This document shows, piece by piece, positions 6,148 to 11,361 of a DNA stretch of 11,361 bases (positions are counted from its first letter, which is position 1; the number at the start of each line of letters is the position of its first letter). The position numbers and the translations under genes were made by a program. The stretch is from Bog-950 sp964493695 (lineage in GTDB: Bacteria > Bacteroidota > Bacteroidia > Chitinophagales > LD1), in assembly GCA_964493695.1 (NCBI GenBank), contig CAZBPG010000115.1:1-11361 (forward strand), read 5' to 3'. The notes below the pieces were generated by a model. The model was given only the letters and a program-made list of their open reading frames with translations. It made no database searches and was not told the origin of the DNA.

Positions 6148-6208
6148 GGTGATGAGTTGATTAGATAATGAGTAAATGAGTTGATGAAAGGCGAAAATTC
6201 ATTGAGCG

Positions 6209-6216
6209 CGAAAGTA
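6209..6216 (-). promoter_or_regulatory. Possible -7 box TACTTTCG before lepB
   Basis: On the minus strand TACTTTCG differs from TAnnTTTG at one base and is followed by CGC, a context common at Bacteroidota starts. It would leave a leader of about 55 nt. No -33 element is evident. Confidence 0.3.
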
Positions 6217-6254
6217 ATATTTCAAATGTGACAGGGTCTGATGTAAATCTGACC

Positions 6255-6294
6255 GCTGAAACACCTTACAGACTAACGTCAGACGGTGTTCAGC
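6255..6294 (-). terminator. Stem-loop at the dapB 3' end, weak terminator candidate
   Basis: GCTGAAACACC at 6255-6265 pairs with GGTGTTCAGC at 6285-6294, ten pairs with one bulged base, around a 19-nt loop that contains the dapB stop codon. No U-run follows in the dapB direction, so it may only slow or protect the transcript before lepB. Confidence 0.3.
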
Positions 6295-7025
6295 AGGTCT
6301 TTCATTTCCAGCACTCCCTTTTTTCCTATTACAAACCTGGCTGCCATTACCGCTCCTTCGGCAAATCCTCTGCGGCTTTTGGCTTCATGTTTTATTTCGA
6401 GGTAGTCAACGCTGCTGGTATACGTAACAGTATGTGTGCCGGGAACATTTGCTTCGCGCTTAGCAACTATTAACAACGATTCCGATTTCGGATTGCGGAT
6501 TTTGGATTGCGGATTTGAATCCAATTCCCATTTATCTTTTCGTTCTAATTCTTGCAATATCACTTCCGCTGTTTTAACCGCTGTGCCGCTGGGGGCATCT
6601 TTCTTTTCGGTGTGGTGTATTTCTTCTATGCTCACCTCATACTGCGGCTGTGCATTCATTAACTGCGCAAGCCTTCGGTTTACTTCCCAAAAAATATTTA
6701 CCCCTACGCTGTAGTTGGGCGAAAAAAAAAGCGTTCCGTTCTTCTCGGCACATTTCGTTCTCACTTCTTCTAACCGGCTTAACCAGGCGGTGGTTCCCAC
6801 TACCACCGGTATGCCTGCTTCAAAACATTTATAAATGTTCTCCACCGCTGCTTCCGGTTGTGTAAACTCAATAGCCACATCTGCCTTCTTCAAATTCTCT
6901 ACCGTAAAGTCTGCCAGGTTTTCATCCGAAATCTTCAGCACAATTTCATCGGGGCTGTTTTGTTCCTGAATTACTTTCTCTATCTCCTTCCCCATCTTTC
7001 CGTAGCCTATCAGCGCAATCTTCAT
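6279..7025 (-). CDS. dapB: 4-hydroxy-tetrahydrodipicolinate reductase
   Basis: DapB reduces 4-hydroxy-tetrahydrodipicolinate with NAD(P)H in the diaminopimelate/lysine pathway in the cytoplasm. The 248-residue protein has the nucleotide-binding loop GYGKMG at 7-12, VVVGTT at 74-79 and the active-site signature EIHHTEKKDAPSGTA: His137 and His138 correspond to E. coli His159/160, and Lys141 to Lys163. The C-terminal PGTHTV (195-200) and SRRGFAEGAV (217-226) are also typical. Between the loop after KWEL (165-168) and SLLIVAKR lies an odd stretch, SNPQSKIRNPKSES (170-183), encoded by tandem heptamers and probably a repeat inserted in frame. The enzyme fold on either side is complete, so the gene should be active. 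It is divergent from rpoD and lies upstream of lepB. Confidence 0.95.
   Translation of the reverse strand: MKIALIGYGKMGKEIEKVIQEQNSPDEIVLKISDENLADFTVENLKKADVAIEFTQPEAAVENIYKCFEAGIPVVVGTTAWLSRLEEVRTKCAEKNGTLFFSPNYSVGVNIFWEVNRRLAQLMNAQPQYEVSIEEIHHTEKKDAPSGTAVKTAEVILQELERKDKWELDSNPQSKIRNPKSESLLIVAKREANVPGTHTVTYTSSVDYLEIKHEAKSRRGFAEGAVMAARFVIGKKGVLEMKDLLNTV
6483..6517. repeat. Five tandem heptamers inside dapB
   Basis: On the plus strand the units are CGATTTC, GGATTGC, GGATTTT, GGATTGC and GGATTTG, in phase; the bases just before (ACGATTC) look like a worn sixth unit. Such heptamers give the peptide pattern NPKS(E/K)IRNPKS in one frame. They encode the non-family segment of DapB near residues 171-182. 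Confidence 0.85.
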
Positions 7026-7043
7026 CGTTTGTGTTGTTTCCCG

Positions 7044-7051
7044 CGAATTTA
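7044..7051 (-). promoter_or_regulatory. Possible -7 box TAAATTCG before dapB
   Basis: On the minus strand TAAATTCG is one base off TAnnTTTG and ends 18 nt before the dapB ATG. No -33 match is seen. The call is weak. Confidence 0.25.
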
Positions 7052-7113
7052 TGTATGCAATCGGGTTTTAATAGCTAAAAGCCCACTTTTTCGCAGGCGT
7101 TTAAAACTGCGAC

Positions 7114-7141
7114 TTGTATGTTACAAGGCCTGTAACCTTTT
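7114..7141 (+). promoter_or_regulatory. Possible rpoD promoter with overlapping dyad
   Basis: TTG at 7114-7116 is followed after 16 nt by TAACCTTTT at 7133-7141, a loose match to the -33/-7 pair. GTTAC at 7120-7124 and GTAAC at 7132-7136 form a dyad around AGGCCT between the two elements, a possible operator. The leader would be about 45 nt. Confidence 0.25.
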
Positions 7142-7189
7142 AAAACACCGGGCGTAAAAACACACGAACCGAAGATAAAAACAGAGCCC

Positions 7190-8056
7190 ATGAGGCCGTT
7201 AAAAATTACTCACAACATAGCCGCACGAGACCCTCAGTTAGATAAATATCTGGCTGAAATATCGAAGAACGAACTGATTACTGCCGAGCAGGAAGCGGTA
7301 TTGGCTAAAAGGATTCGTACCGGTGATACCGATGCGCTGGATGAGTTGGTGAAAGCCAATCTGCGTTTTGTAGTAAGTGTGGCCAAGCAATACCAAAATC
7401 AGGGATTACTACTCAGCGATATGATTAACGAGGGAAACTTGGGTTTGATTCGTGCCGCTTACAAGTTTGACGAAAGCCGCGGCTTCAAATTCATTTCGTA
7501 TGCCGTGTGGTGGGTTCGTCAGGCCATTATGCAGGCTATTGTAGAGCAGTCGCGCATTATCCGCTTACCGGTGGCTAAAATCGGTGCTTATACTAAAATC
7601 ACTAAAGCTTTTCAAAACTTCGAGCAGGAATACCAGCGCGAACCGGATGTGGAAGAACTGATGGAAATGCTGGGTATGACGAAAGAAGAAATTGATGAAT
7701 ACTTCCGTATAAACACCACTACTCTTTCTACCGATTCAAAATTCGGAAGCCTGGAAGACGGAGGAGGAATTTTAAGCGATACCCTCTTCGACAAAAACGA
7801 TATTACTCCGGAAGATGCCTTAATGCAGAAGAATGTAGAGTCTGAACTGAGCACCGCATTGGCACAACTTACCGACCGCGAAGCTGAAATTATTACCTGC
7901 TACTTTGGCCTGAACGGCAAACATCCGATGACCTTGGAAGAAATTGGTGAGAAATATGATTTGACCAGAGAGCGGGTAAGACAGATTAAAGAGAAGTGCA
8001 TCCAGAAACTGAAAGAAACCACCAGCCCGCATTTATTAATGGCTTACATACACTAA
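7190..8056 (+). CDS. rpoD: RNA polymerase sigma-70 factor, primary (RpoD/SigA) type of Bacteroidota
   Basis: The sigma subunit directs RNA polymerase to promoters. At 288 residues it has the size of the Bacteroidota primary sigma factor, which lacks region 1.1. Regions can be followed in order: 1.2 at about 14-48 (DPQLDKYLAEI), 2.1-2.2 with ANLRFVVSVAKQYQNQG and DMINEGNLGLIRAA (57-90), 2.3-2.4 with GFKFISYAVWWVRQAI (98-113), region 3 around 125-175, and 4.1-4.2 with LTDREAEIITCYFG and MTLEEIGEKYDLTRERVRQIKEKCIQKL (247-274), the -35 recognition helix. Regions 2.4 and 4.2 are intact. Parts of region 3 and the end (TTSPHLLMAYIH) are less like the usual sequence, so a paralogue rather than the sole primary sigma cannot be excluded. 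It is monocistronic, with a terminator after it. Confidence 0.92.
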   Translation: MRPLKITHNIAARDPQLDKYLAEISKNELITAEQEAVLAKRIRTGDTDALDELVKANLRFVVSVAKQYQNQGLLLSDMINEGNLGLIRAAYKFDESRGFKFISYAVWWVRQAIMQAIVEQSRIIRLPVAKIGAYTKITKAFQNFEQEYQREPDVEELMEMLGMTKEEIDEYFRINTTTLSTDSKFGSLEDGGGILSDTLFDKNDITPEDALMQKNVESELSTALAQLTDREAEIITCYFGLNGKHPMTLEEIGEKYDLTRERVRQIKEKCIQKLKETTSPHLLMAYIH

Positions 8057-8109
8057 AACATAAGGGAGTTACACACACTCACAAAAGAGTCCTTCAATCT
8101 CGGTTCCAG

Positions 8110-8146
8110 AAAATTCCCTGCCAGAAATGGCGGGGATTTTCGTTTT
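8110..8146. terminator. Intrinsic terminator between convergent rpoD and infC
   Basis: AAAATTCCCTGCC at 8110-8122 pairs with GGCGGGGATTTT at 8129-8140, twelve pairs with one bulged T and one G-T pair, closing the loop AGAAAT. CGTTTT follows on the rpoD side. The A/T-rich stem ends make it usable from both directions. Confidence 0.7.
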
Positions 8147-8181
8147 AAGGTAAGATTAATCTGGGTGTACGAAACAATCAT

Positions 8182-8751
8182 CTATTTCTTCTTCCCTTTC
8201 GGGGCAAGCGTCATAAACATTTTCTTTCCTTCAAGGGCAGGTAACTGCTCAACAATAGCTACTTCCTTTAACCGGTCGGCAAATTGAAGCAGCAAAAGTT
8301 CGCCACGCTCTTTAAACACAATAGCGCGGCCTTTAAACATTACAAAGGTGCGCACCTTGTTTCCGTCCTTCAAAAAACTCTCGGCATGTTTTGCTTTAAA
8401 CTCCACATCATGCTCATCGGTATTCGGGGTAAAGCGAATTTCTTTCACTTCTACCTTCTTGGCATGTGCCTTTATTTCTTTTTCTTTTCTTTTCTTTTCG
8501 TAAAGAAACTTGTTGTAATCTACAATCTTACATACCGGTGGTACTGCGTTAGGAGAAATCTCCACAAGATCCAATCCCTGTTCCAAAGCCATATCAATGC
8601 CTTGCTTAGTGGTGTACACACCGGGGGTTACGTTATCGCCAACGATTCTTACTTCTATTGCGCGGATTTTTTCGTTGATTTTGTGCTCTGCTTCTTTTTT
8701 AAAAGGTGCTCTGCCGAAGCGGGGATTAAACGGGCGTTGAATTATTGCCAA
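8182..8751 (-). CDS. infC: Translation initiation factor IF-3 with a non-ATG start
   Basis: IF-3 binds the 30S ribosomal subunit, blocks premature joining of 50S and checks the start codon. The 189-residue protein shows the N-domain (INEKIRAIEVRIVGDN, 25-40), the family signature CKIVDYNKFLYEKK (74-87), a lysine-rich linker, and the C-domain (KEIRFTPNTDEHDVEFKAKHA...). No ATG is available: the chosen start is TTG at 8751, the next codons include ATA (8745-8743) and ATT (8742-8740), an in-frame TAA lies 15 nt before the TTG, and the first Met in frame is residue 54, inside the N-domain. A rare start is the classic basis of infC self-control, since IF-3 rejects non-AUG starts. The rpmI-rplT genes that normally follow are absent: rpoD lies convergently downstream instead. 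An exact promoter box lies 33 nt upstream. Confidence 0.95.
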   Translation of the reverse strand: MAIIQRPFNPRFGRAPFKKEAEHKINEKIRAIEVRIVGDNVTPGVYTTKQGIDMALEQGLDLVEISPNAVPPVCKIVDYNKFLYEKKRKEKEIKAHAKKVEVKEIRFTPNTDEHDVEFKAKHAESFLKDGNKVRTFVMFKGRAIVFKERGELLLLQFADRLKEVAIVEQLPALEGKKMFMTLAPKGKKK

Positions 8752-8784
8752 ATTGTTTGTTGTTTAGTTATTAAATTTTGACCG

Positions 8785-8792
8785 CAAAGATA
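8785..8792 (-). promoter_or_regulatory. infC promoter -7 box TATCTTTG
   Basis: On the minus strand TATCTTTG matches TAnnTTTG exactly and is followed by CGG. GGTTTCG about 21 nt upstream is a weak -33 match. The leader would be about 28 nt, A-rich and without a purine ribosome binding site (AACTAAACAACAAACAA before the TTG). This places infC in its own transcript, separate from hutI. Confidence 0.6.
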
Positions 8793-8839
8793 AAAAAATC
8801 AGATACAGTATTACGAAACCGATTTTTTGTGGAAAAGTA

Positions 8840-10063
8840 TCAGCCCACAATAGTTTGCTCTACCAGATTGCTGCCAAACGAATAAGGCAGCATGGCTAAA
8901 GAAGAAACCGGTTTGGTAAGTATCAGGTTGGCCTTTTTACCCACGGTAACCGAGCCGAGTTCCTGCTCCACCGCCATAGCATACGCCCCGTTAAGGGAAG
9001 AAGCATTTACGGCCTCTTCCGGTGTCATGTTCATATTAACACAGGCCAGCGAGTTCACCAGATTCATGTTGCCCGATGGTGCCGAGCCCGGATTAAAATC
9101 GGTAGCCAGTGCCAGCGGCAGGCCGGCATCTATTATTCTGCGTGCCGGTGTATAAGGTATCCTGAGGAACATCGAACAACCGGGCAGTGCTACCGGCATA
9201 GTCGAAGAATTTTTAAGCGCAGCAATATCTTCGGCAGAAATGTACTCCAGATGGTCAACACTCCGCGCGTTGTGTTTTATGCTCACCTGCACACCGCCAA
9301 TAATGCTGAATTGATTTACATGAACTTTGGGTTTTAAGCCATGCTTCACTCCTGCTTCCAGCAACCGGTCTGTTTCAACGGCACTGAAATAATCTTGCTC
9401 GCAAAACACATCTATAAAATCGGCAAGACCTTCATCGGCAATCTTTGGCAGCAATTCTTCTATCAGTATTTTCAGATACTCTTCATGGTTGGTTTTGAAC
9501 TGTGCGGGGTAGGCATGTGCCCCCAAAAAAGTGGCTTTAATAGTGAGTGCCGATTTCTCTTTCAGTTTACGGATAACCCGGAGCATTTTTAACTCTCCCG
9601 CATAACTCAATCCATAACCGCTTTTAATTTCCACGGCACCGGTACCGGTGCTTTTCATTTCCTCCAACCGCTGCCATGCGCTTTCAAACAATTCCGCTTC
9701 GCTCGTTTCGGCCAGGCGTTTGGCGGAGTTCAGAATGCCTCCGCCTTTAGCGGCAATCTCTTCGTAAGTCAGTCCGCTAATTCTATCAGCAAATTCACTT
9801 TCGCGCGAACCGGCATAAACAATATGCGTATGCGAATCACACCAAGCAGGCAAAACAAGTTTACCGGTAGCGTCTATTATCTCGTCTGCTCTTTCAGGGG
9901 CATTTTTGTTCTTCCCGAAAGATTTTATCAAACCATTCTCCATAAGAAGAAAAGCATTTTCGATTGCAGGAAGGGTTTTCATCTCTGCCCCCCTAACTAA
10001 ACTTACATCCGCATCACGAATTCCAACAAGCGATTTGATATTTCGAATCAAAATTGACTTCAT
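8840..10063 (-). CDS. hutI: Imidazolonepropionase (histidine degradation)
   Basis: HutI hydrolyses 4-imidazolone-5-propanoate to N-formimino-L-glutamate, the third step of histidine breakdown in the cytoplasm. The 407-residue length is normal. It is an amidohydrolase with a single metal: ligands His78 and His80 in CDSHTHIVYAG, His248 in KVHVNQFS and Asp322 in LATDFNPGSAPSGNM. Other family blocks are KGGGILNSAKR (106-116), EIKSGYGLS (145-153) and GAHAYP (181-186). The C-terminus closes the small beta-sandwich (GSVTVGKKANLILTK). The ATG at 10063 is only 66 bp from the divergent aroC start. Other hut genes are not in the window, so it is an isolated pathway gene. infC follows on the same strand after 88 bp but has its own promoter. 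Confidence 0.95.
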   Translation of the reverse strand: MKSILIRNIKSLVGIRDADVSLVRGAEMKTLPAIENAFLLMENGLIKSFGKNKNAPERADEIIDATGKLVLPAWCDSHTHIVYAGSRESEFADRISGLTYEEIAAKGGGILNSAKRLAETSEAELFESAWQRLEEMKSTGTGAVEIKSGYGLSYAGELKMLRVIRKLKEKSALTIKATFLGAHAYPAQFKTNHEEYLKILIEELLPKIADEGLADFIDVFCEQDYFSAVETDRLLEAGVKHGLKPKVHVNQFSIIGGVQVSIKHNARSVDHLEYISAEDIAALKNSSTMPVALPGCSMFLRIPYTPARRIIDAGLPLALATDFNPGSAPSGNMNLVNSLACVNMNMTPEEAVNASSLNGAYAMAVEQELGSVTVGKKANLILTKPVSSLAMLPYSFGSNLVEQTIVG

Positions 10064-10090
10064 ACAACAATCTTACGCATTTTTGTCTTT

Positions 10091-10132
10091 CAATTCGTAA
10101 TTAGTAATTCTACCTTTGTAATTCGAATTATG
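10091..10132. repeat. Heptamer repeats forming the aroC promoter and start region
   Basis: Six units in perfect 7-bp phase: CAATTCG, TAATTAG, TAATTCT, ACCTTTG, TAATTCG and AATTATG. Four are variants of TAATTCG; the fourth carries the core of the -7 box, and the last contains the aroC ATG. The heptamer differs from the one in dapB. Translated on the minus strand it gives RITNYEL, a pattern typical of such repeats. Confidence 0.65.
10111..10118 (+). promoter_or_regulatory. aroC promoter -7 box TACCTTTG
   Basis: The box matches TAnnTTTG exactly and ends 11 nt before the aroC ATG, so the leader would be only about 5 nt. The -33 region is weak: TTTTG at 10081-10085 is too far, and TTTC at 10088-10091 sits at the better spacing. 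Confidence 0.55.
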
Positions 10133-11227
10133 GCAGGAAACAGTTTCGGAGAAATTTTTTGTATCACCACTTTTGGCGAAAGTCACGGCAAAGCTATTGG
10201 CGTAGTGATTGACGGCTGCCCAGCAGGCCTGGAACTTGATTTGAATTTTATTCAACAGGAACTTGACCGAAGAAAACCAGGGCAATCTGTCATTACCACT
10301 CAGCGGAAAGAGAGCGACACGTTTGAAATCCTTTCCGGAATTTTTGAAGGCAAGACTTTGGGTTCGCCTATTGCCATCACCATCAAAAACGAAGACCAGC
10401 AACCGGAAGATTACGCGCATCTGAAAGAAGCCTACCGTCCATCGCATGCCGACTTTACTTACGAAACCAAATATGGCATCCGCGATTATCGTGGAGGAGG
10501 ACGGGCCAGCGCCCGCGAAACTGCCGCACGGGTTATTGCCGGTGCCGTTGCCAAACAGCTTATAAAAAAAGTCGGAATTGAAATTACAGCCTATGTTTCT
10601 TCTGTCGGCAAAATTCAGTTAGAGAAAAATTATCAGCAGCTCGATCTGTCAAAAACTGATTCAAACATTGTCCGATGCCCCGATGAAGAAACTGCAAACA
10701 AAATGATTGAACTGATTCAGGATACAAAAGCCAAGGGAGATACGGTTGGGGGAATTGTAACCTGCGTAGTTAAACATACTCCGGTTGGTTTGGGCGAACC
10801 GGTGTTCGATAAACTTCATGCAGACTTAGCCAAAGCCATGCTTTCTATCAATGCGGTTCACGGCTTTGAATACGGCAGCGGATTTGCAGGAACAAAAATG
10901 AATGGCACGGAACACAATGATCGCTTCATTCCTACCTCTTCTCCTACGGGAGAAGAGAACAGATTTGTCACTTCTACCAATAATGCCGGTGGAATTCTTG
11001 GAGGCATTTCGAACGGTATGGATATTTATTTCAATGTAGCTTTTAAACCGGTGGCTACCATCATGCAATCTCAAACAACGGTTGACAAAGAAGGAAACGC
11101 AACTGAAATAAAAGGTAAAGGCCGCCACGACCCTTGTGTGGTGCCTCGTGCAGTTCCTATTGTAGAAGCTATGGCTGCGCTTGTTTTAGCCGACCATCTT
11201 CTGCGTGTGAAAGTTTCTAATCTTTAG
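10130..11227 (+). CDS. aroC: Chorismate synthase
   Basis: AroC converts 5-enolpyruvylshikimate 3-phosphate to chorismate with reduced FMN, the last step of the shikimate pathway. The 365-residue protein is complete. Signatures seen are GESHGKAIG at 16-24 with His19, RPSHADFTY at 103-111 with His106 (the two conserved acid/base histidines), GGGRASARETAARVIAGAVAK at 122-142, and KGRHDPCVVPRAVPIVEAM at 330-348. The ATG at 10130 gives the standard N-terminus MAGNSFGEIF. The promoter box lies 11 nt upstream, within a heptamer-repeat stretch shared with the divergent hutI. No other aromatic pathway gene is adjacent. Confidence 0.97.
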   Translation: MAGNSFGEIFCITTFGESHGKAIGVVIDGCPAGLELDLNFIQQELDRRKPGQSVITTQRKESDTFEILSGIFEGKTLGSPIAITIKNEDQQPEDYAHLKEAYRPSHADFTYETKYGIRDYRGGGRASARETAARVIAGAVAKQLIKKVGIEITAYVSSVGKIQLEKNYQQLDLSKTDSNIVRCPDEETANKMIELIQDTKAKGDTVGGIVTCVVKHTPVGLGEPVFDKLHADLAKAMLSINAVHGFEYGSGFAGTKMNGTEHNDRFIPTSSPTGEENRFVTSTNNAGGILGGISNGMDIYFNVAFKPVATIMQSQTTVDKEGNATEIKGKGRHDPCVVPRAVPIVEAMAALVLADHLLRVKVSNL

Positions 11228-11238
11228 CCGTTGTCCGA

Positions 11239-11255
11239 AGCGCTGCGCTCTTTTT
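11239..11255 (+). terminator. Weak terminator candidate after aroC
   Basis: AGCG and CGCT form a 4-bp stem around CTG; after one C comes TTTTT at 11251-11255. The stem is short, so the call rests mainly on the position, 11 nt after the aroC stop, and the T-run. Confidence 0.3.
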
Positions 11256-11334
11256 CCAATTCAACAAGGTCAGCTTTGGTATAGGTGCCCAAACGGTTGC
11301 TTTAATTTATTAGACCTCTTTCATAATTCACAAG

Positions 11335-11361
11335 ATGAACTTGATAAGAATGTTGCTGACA
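11335..11361 (+). CDS. Possible start of a gene cut by the window edge
   Basis: An ATG at 11335 opens MNLIRMLLT and runs off the end. Basic and hydrophobic residues at the start would suit a signal peptide or membrane segment. It lies 107 bp after aroC, downstream of an AT-rich stretch, with no exact promoter box. Nine codons are too few to name anything. Confidence 0.3.

Noticed and set aside
8284..8781. Plus-strand open frame of 165 codons antisense to infC
   Set aside because: Cys/Phe-rich reading typical of an antisense shadow over lysine-rich IF-3 codons.
10073..10447. Minus-strand open frame of 124 codons antisense to aroC
   Set aside because: It is a shadow of aroC. Its end reads RITNYEL only because of the heptamer repeat.
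11224..11301. Minus-strand fragment SNRLGTYTKADLVELEKERSASDNG ending at the aroC stop
   Set aside because: It looks protein-like but is preceded at once by an in-frame stop and has no start. It could be a gene remnant, but it is too short to support.

Overview
The window looks like chromosomal DNA of a member of the Bacteroidota, probably near Chitinophagales/Sphingobacteriales. The grounds are a 288-residue primary-type sigma factor that lacks region 1.1 and begins MRPLKI, very close to the MRQLKI start usual in this phylum; several exact copies of the Bacteroidota -7 promoter element TAnnTTTG just upstream of genes; no purine-rich ribosome binding sites; a long signal peptidase I with an extra membrane domain; and a short exosortase of the Bacteroidota type. 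The order within the phylum is an inference.

Left part (1-3339), all genes on the minus strand: a 42-bp tandem repeat at the edge, a small exosortase-family protease/transpeptidase, a 165-bp imperfect palindrome that looks like a MITE, an unrecognised protein of about seven membrane segments, a small lipoprotein, and a deoxyhypusine-synthase-like enzyme. The last two are probably co-transcribed. Middle (3340-7025): a plus-strand SirB2-like membrane domain fused to cytochrome c, then a 579-bp convergent intergenic region. That region holds a diverged pair of roughly 130-bp direct repeats, several hairpins and a stop-free frame. It is followed by lepB and dapB on the minus strand; dapB carries an in-frame heptamer-repeat insertion. 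Right part (7026-11361): the sigma factor rpoD on the plus strand, a bidirectional-looking terminator, infC and hutI on the minus strand, then aroC on the plus strand, transcribed divergently from hutI out of a 66-bp spacer that is itself partly made of heptamer repeats. A possible new gene begins at the right edge.

The genes are mostly unlinked housekeeping functions: lysine and cell-wall precursor synthesis (dapB), protein secretion (lepB), transcription (rpoD), translation initiation (infC), histidine breakdown (hutI) and aromatic synthesis (aroC). They do not form one pathway. The points most worth following are the exosortase with its unknown membrane neighbour, the ATG-less infC standing apart from rpmI-rplT, the repeat island at 3986-4535, the 165-bp palindrome at 665-829, and the heptamer repeats that have entered dapB and the aroC promoter. 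I see no CRISPR array, tRNA, rRNA or intact transposase.
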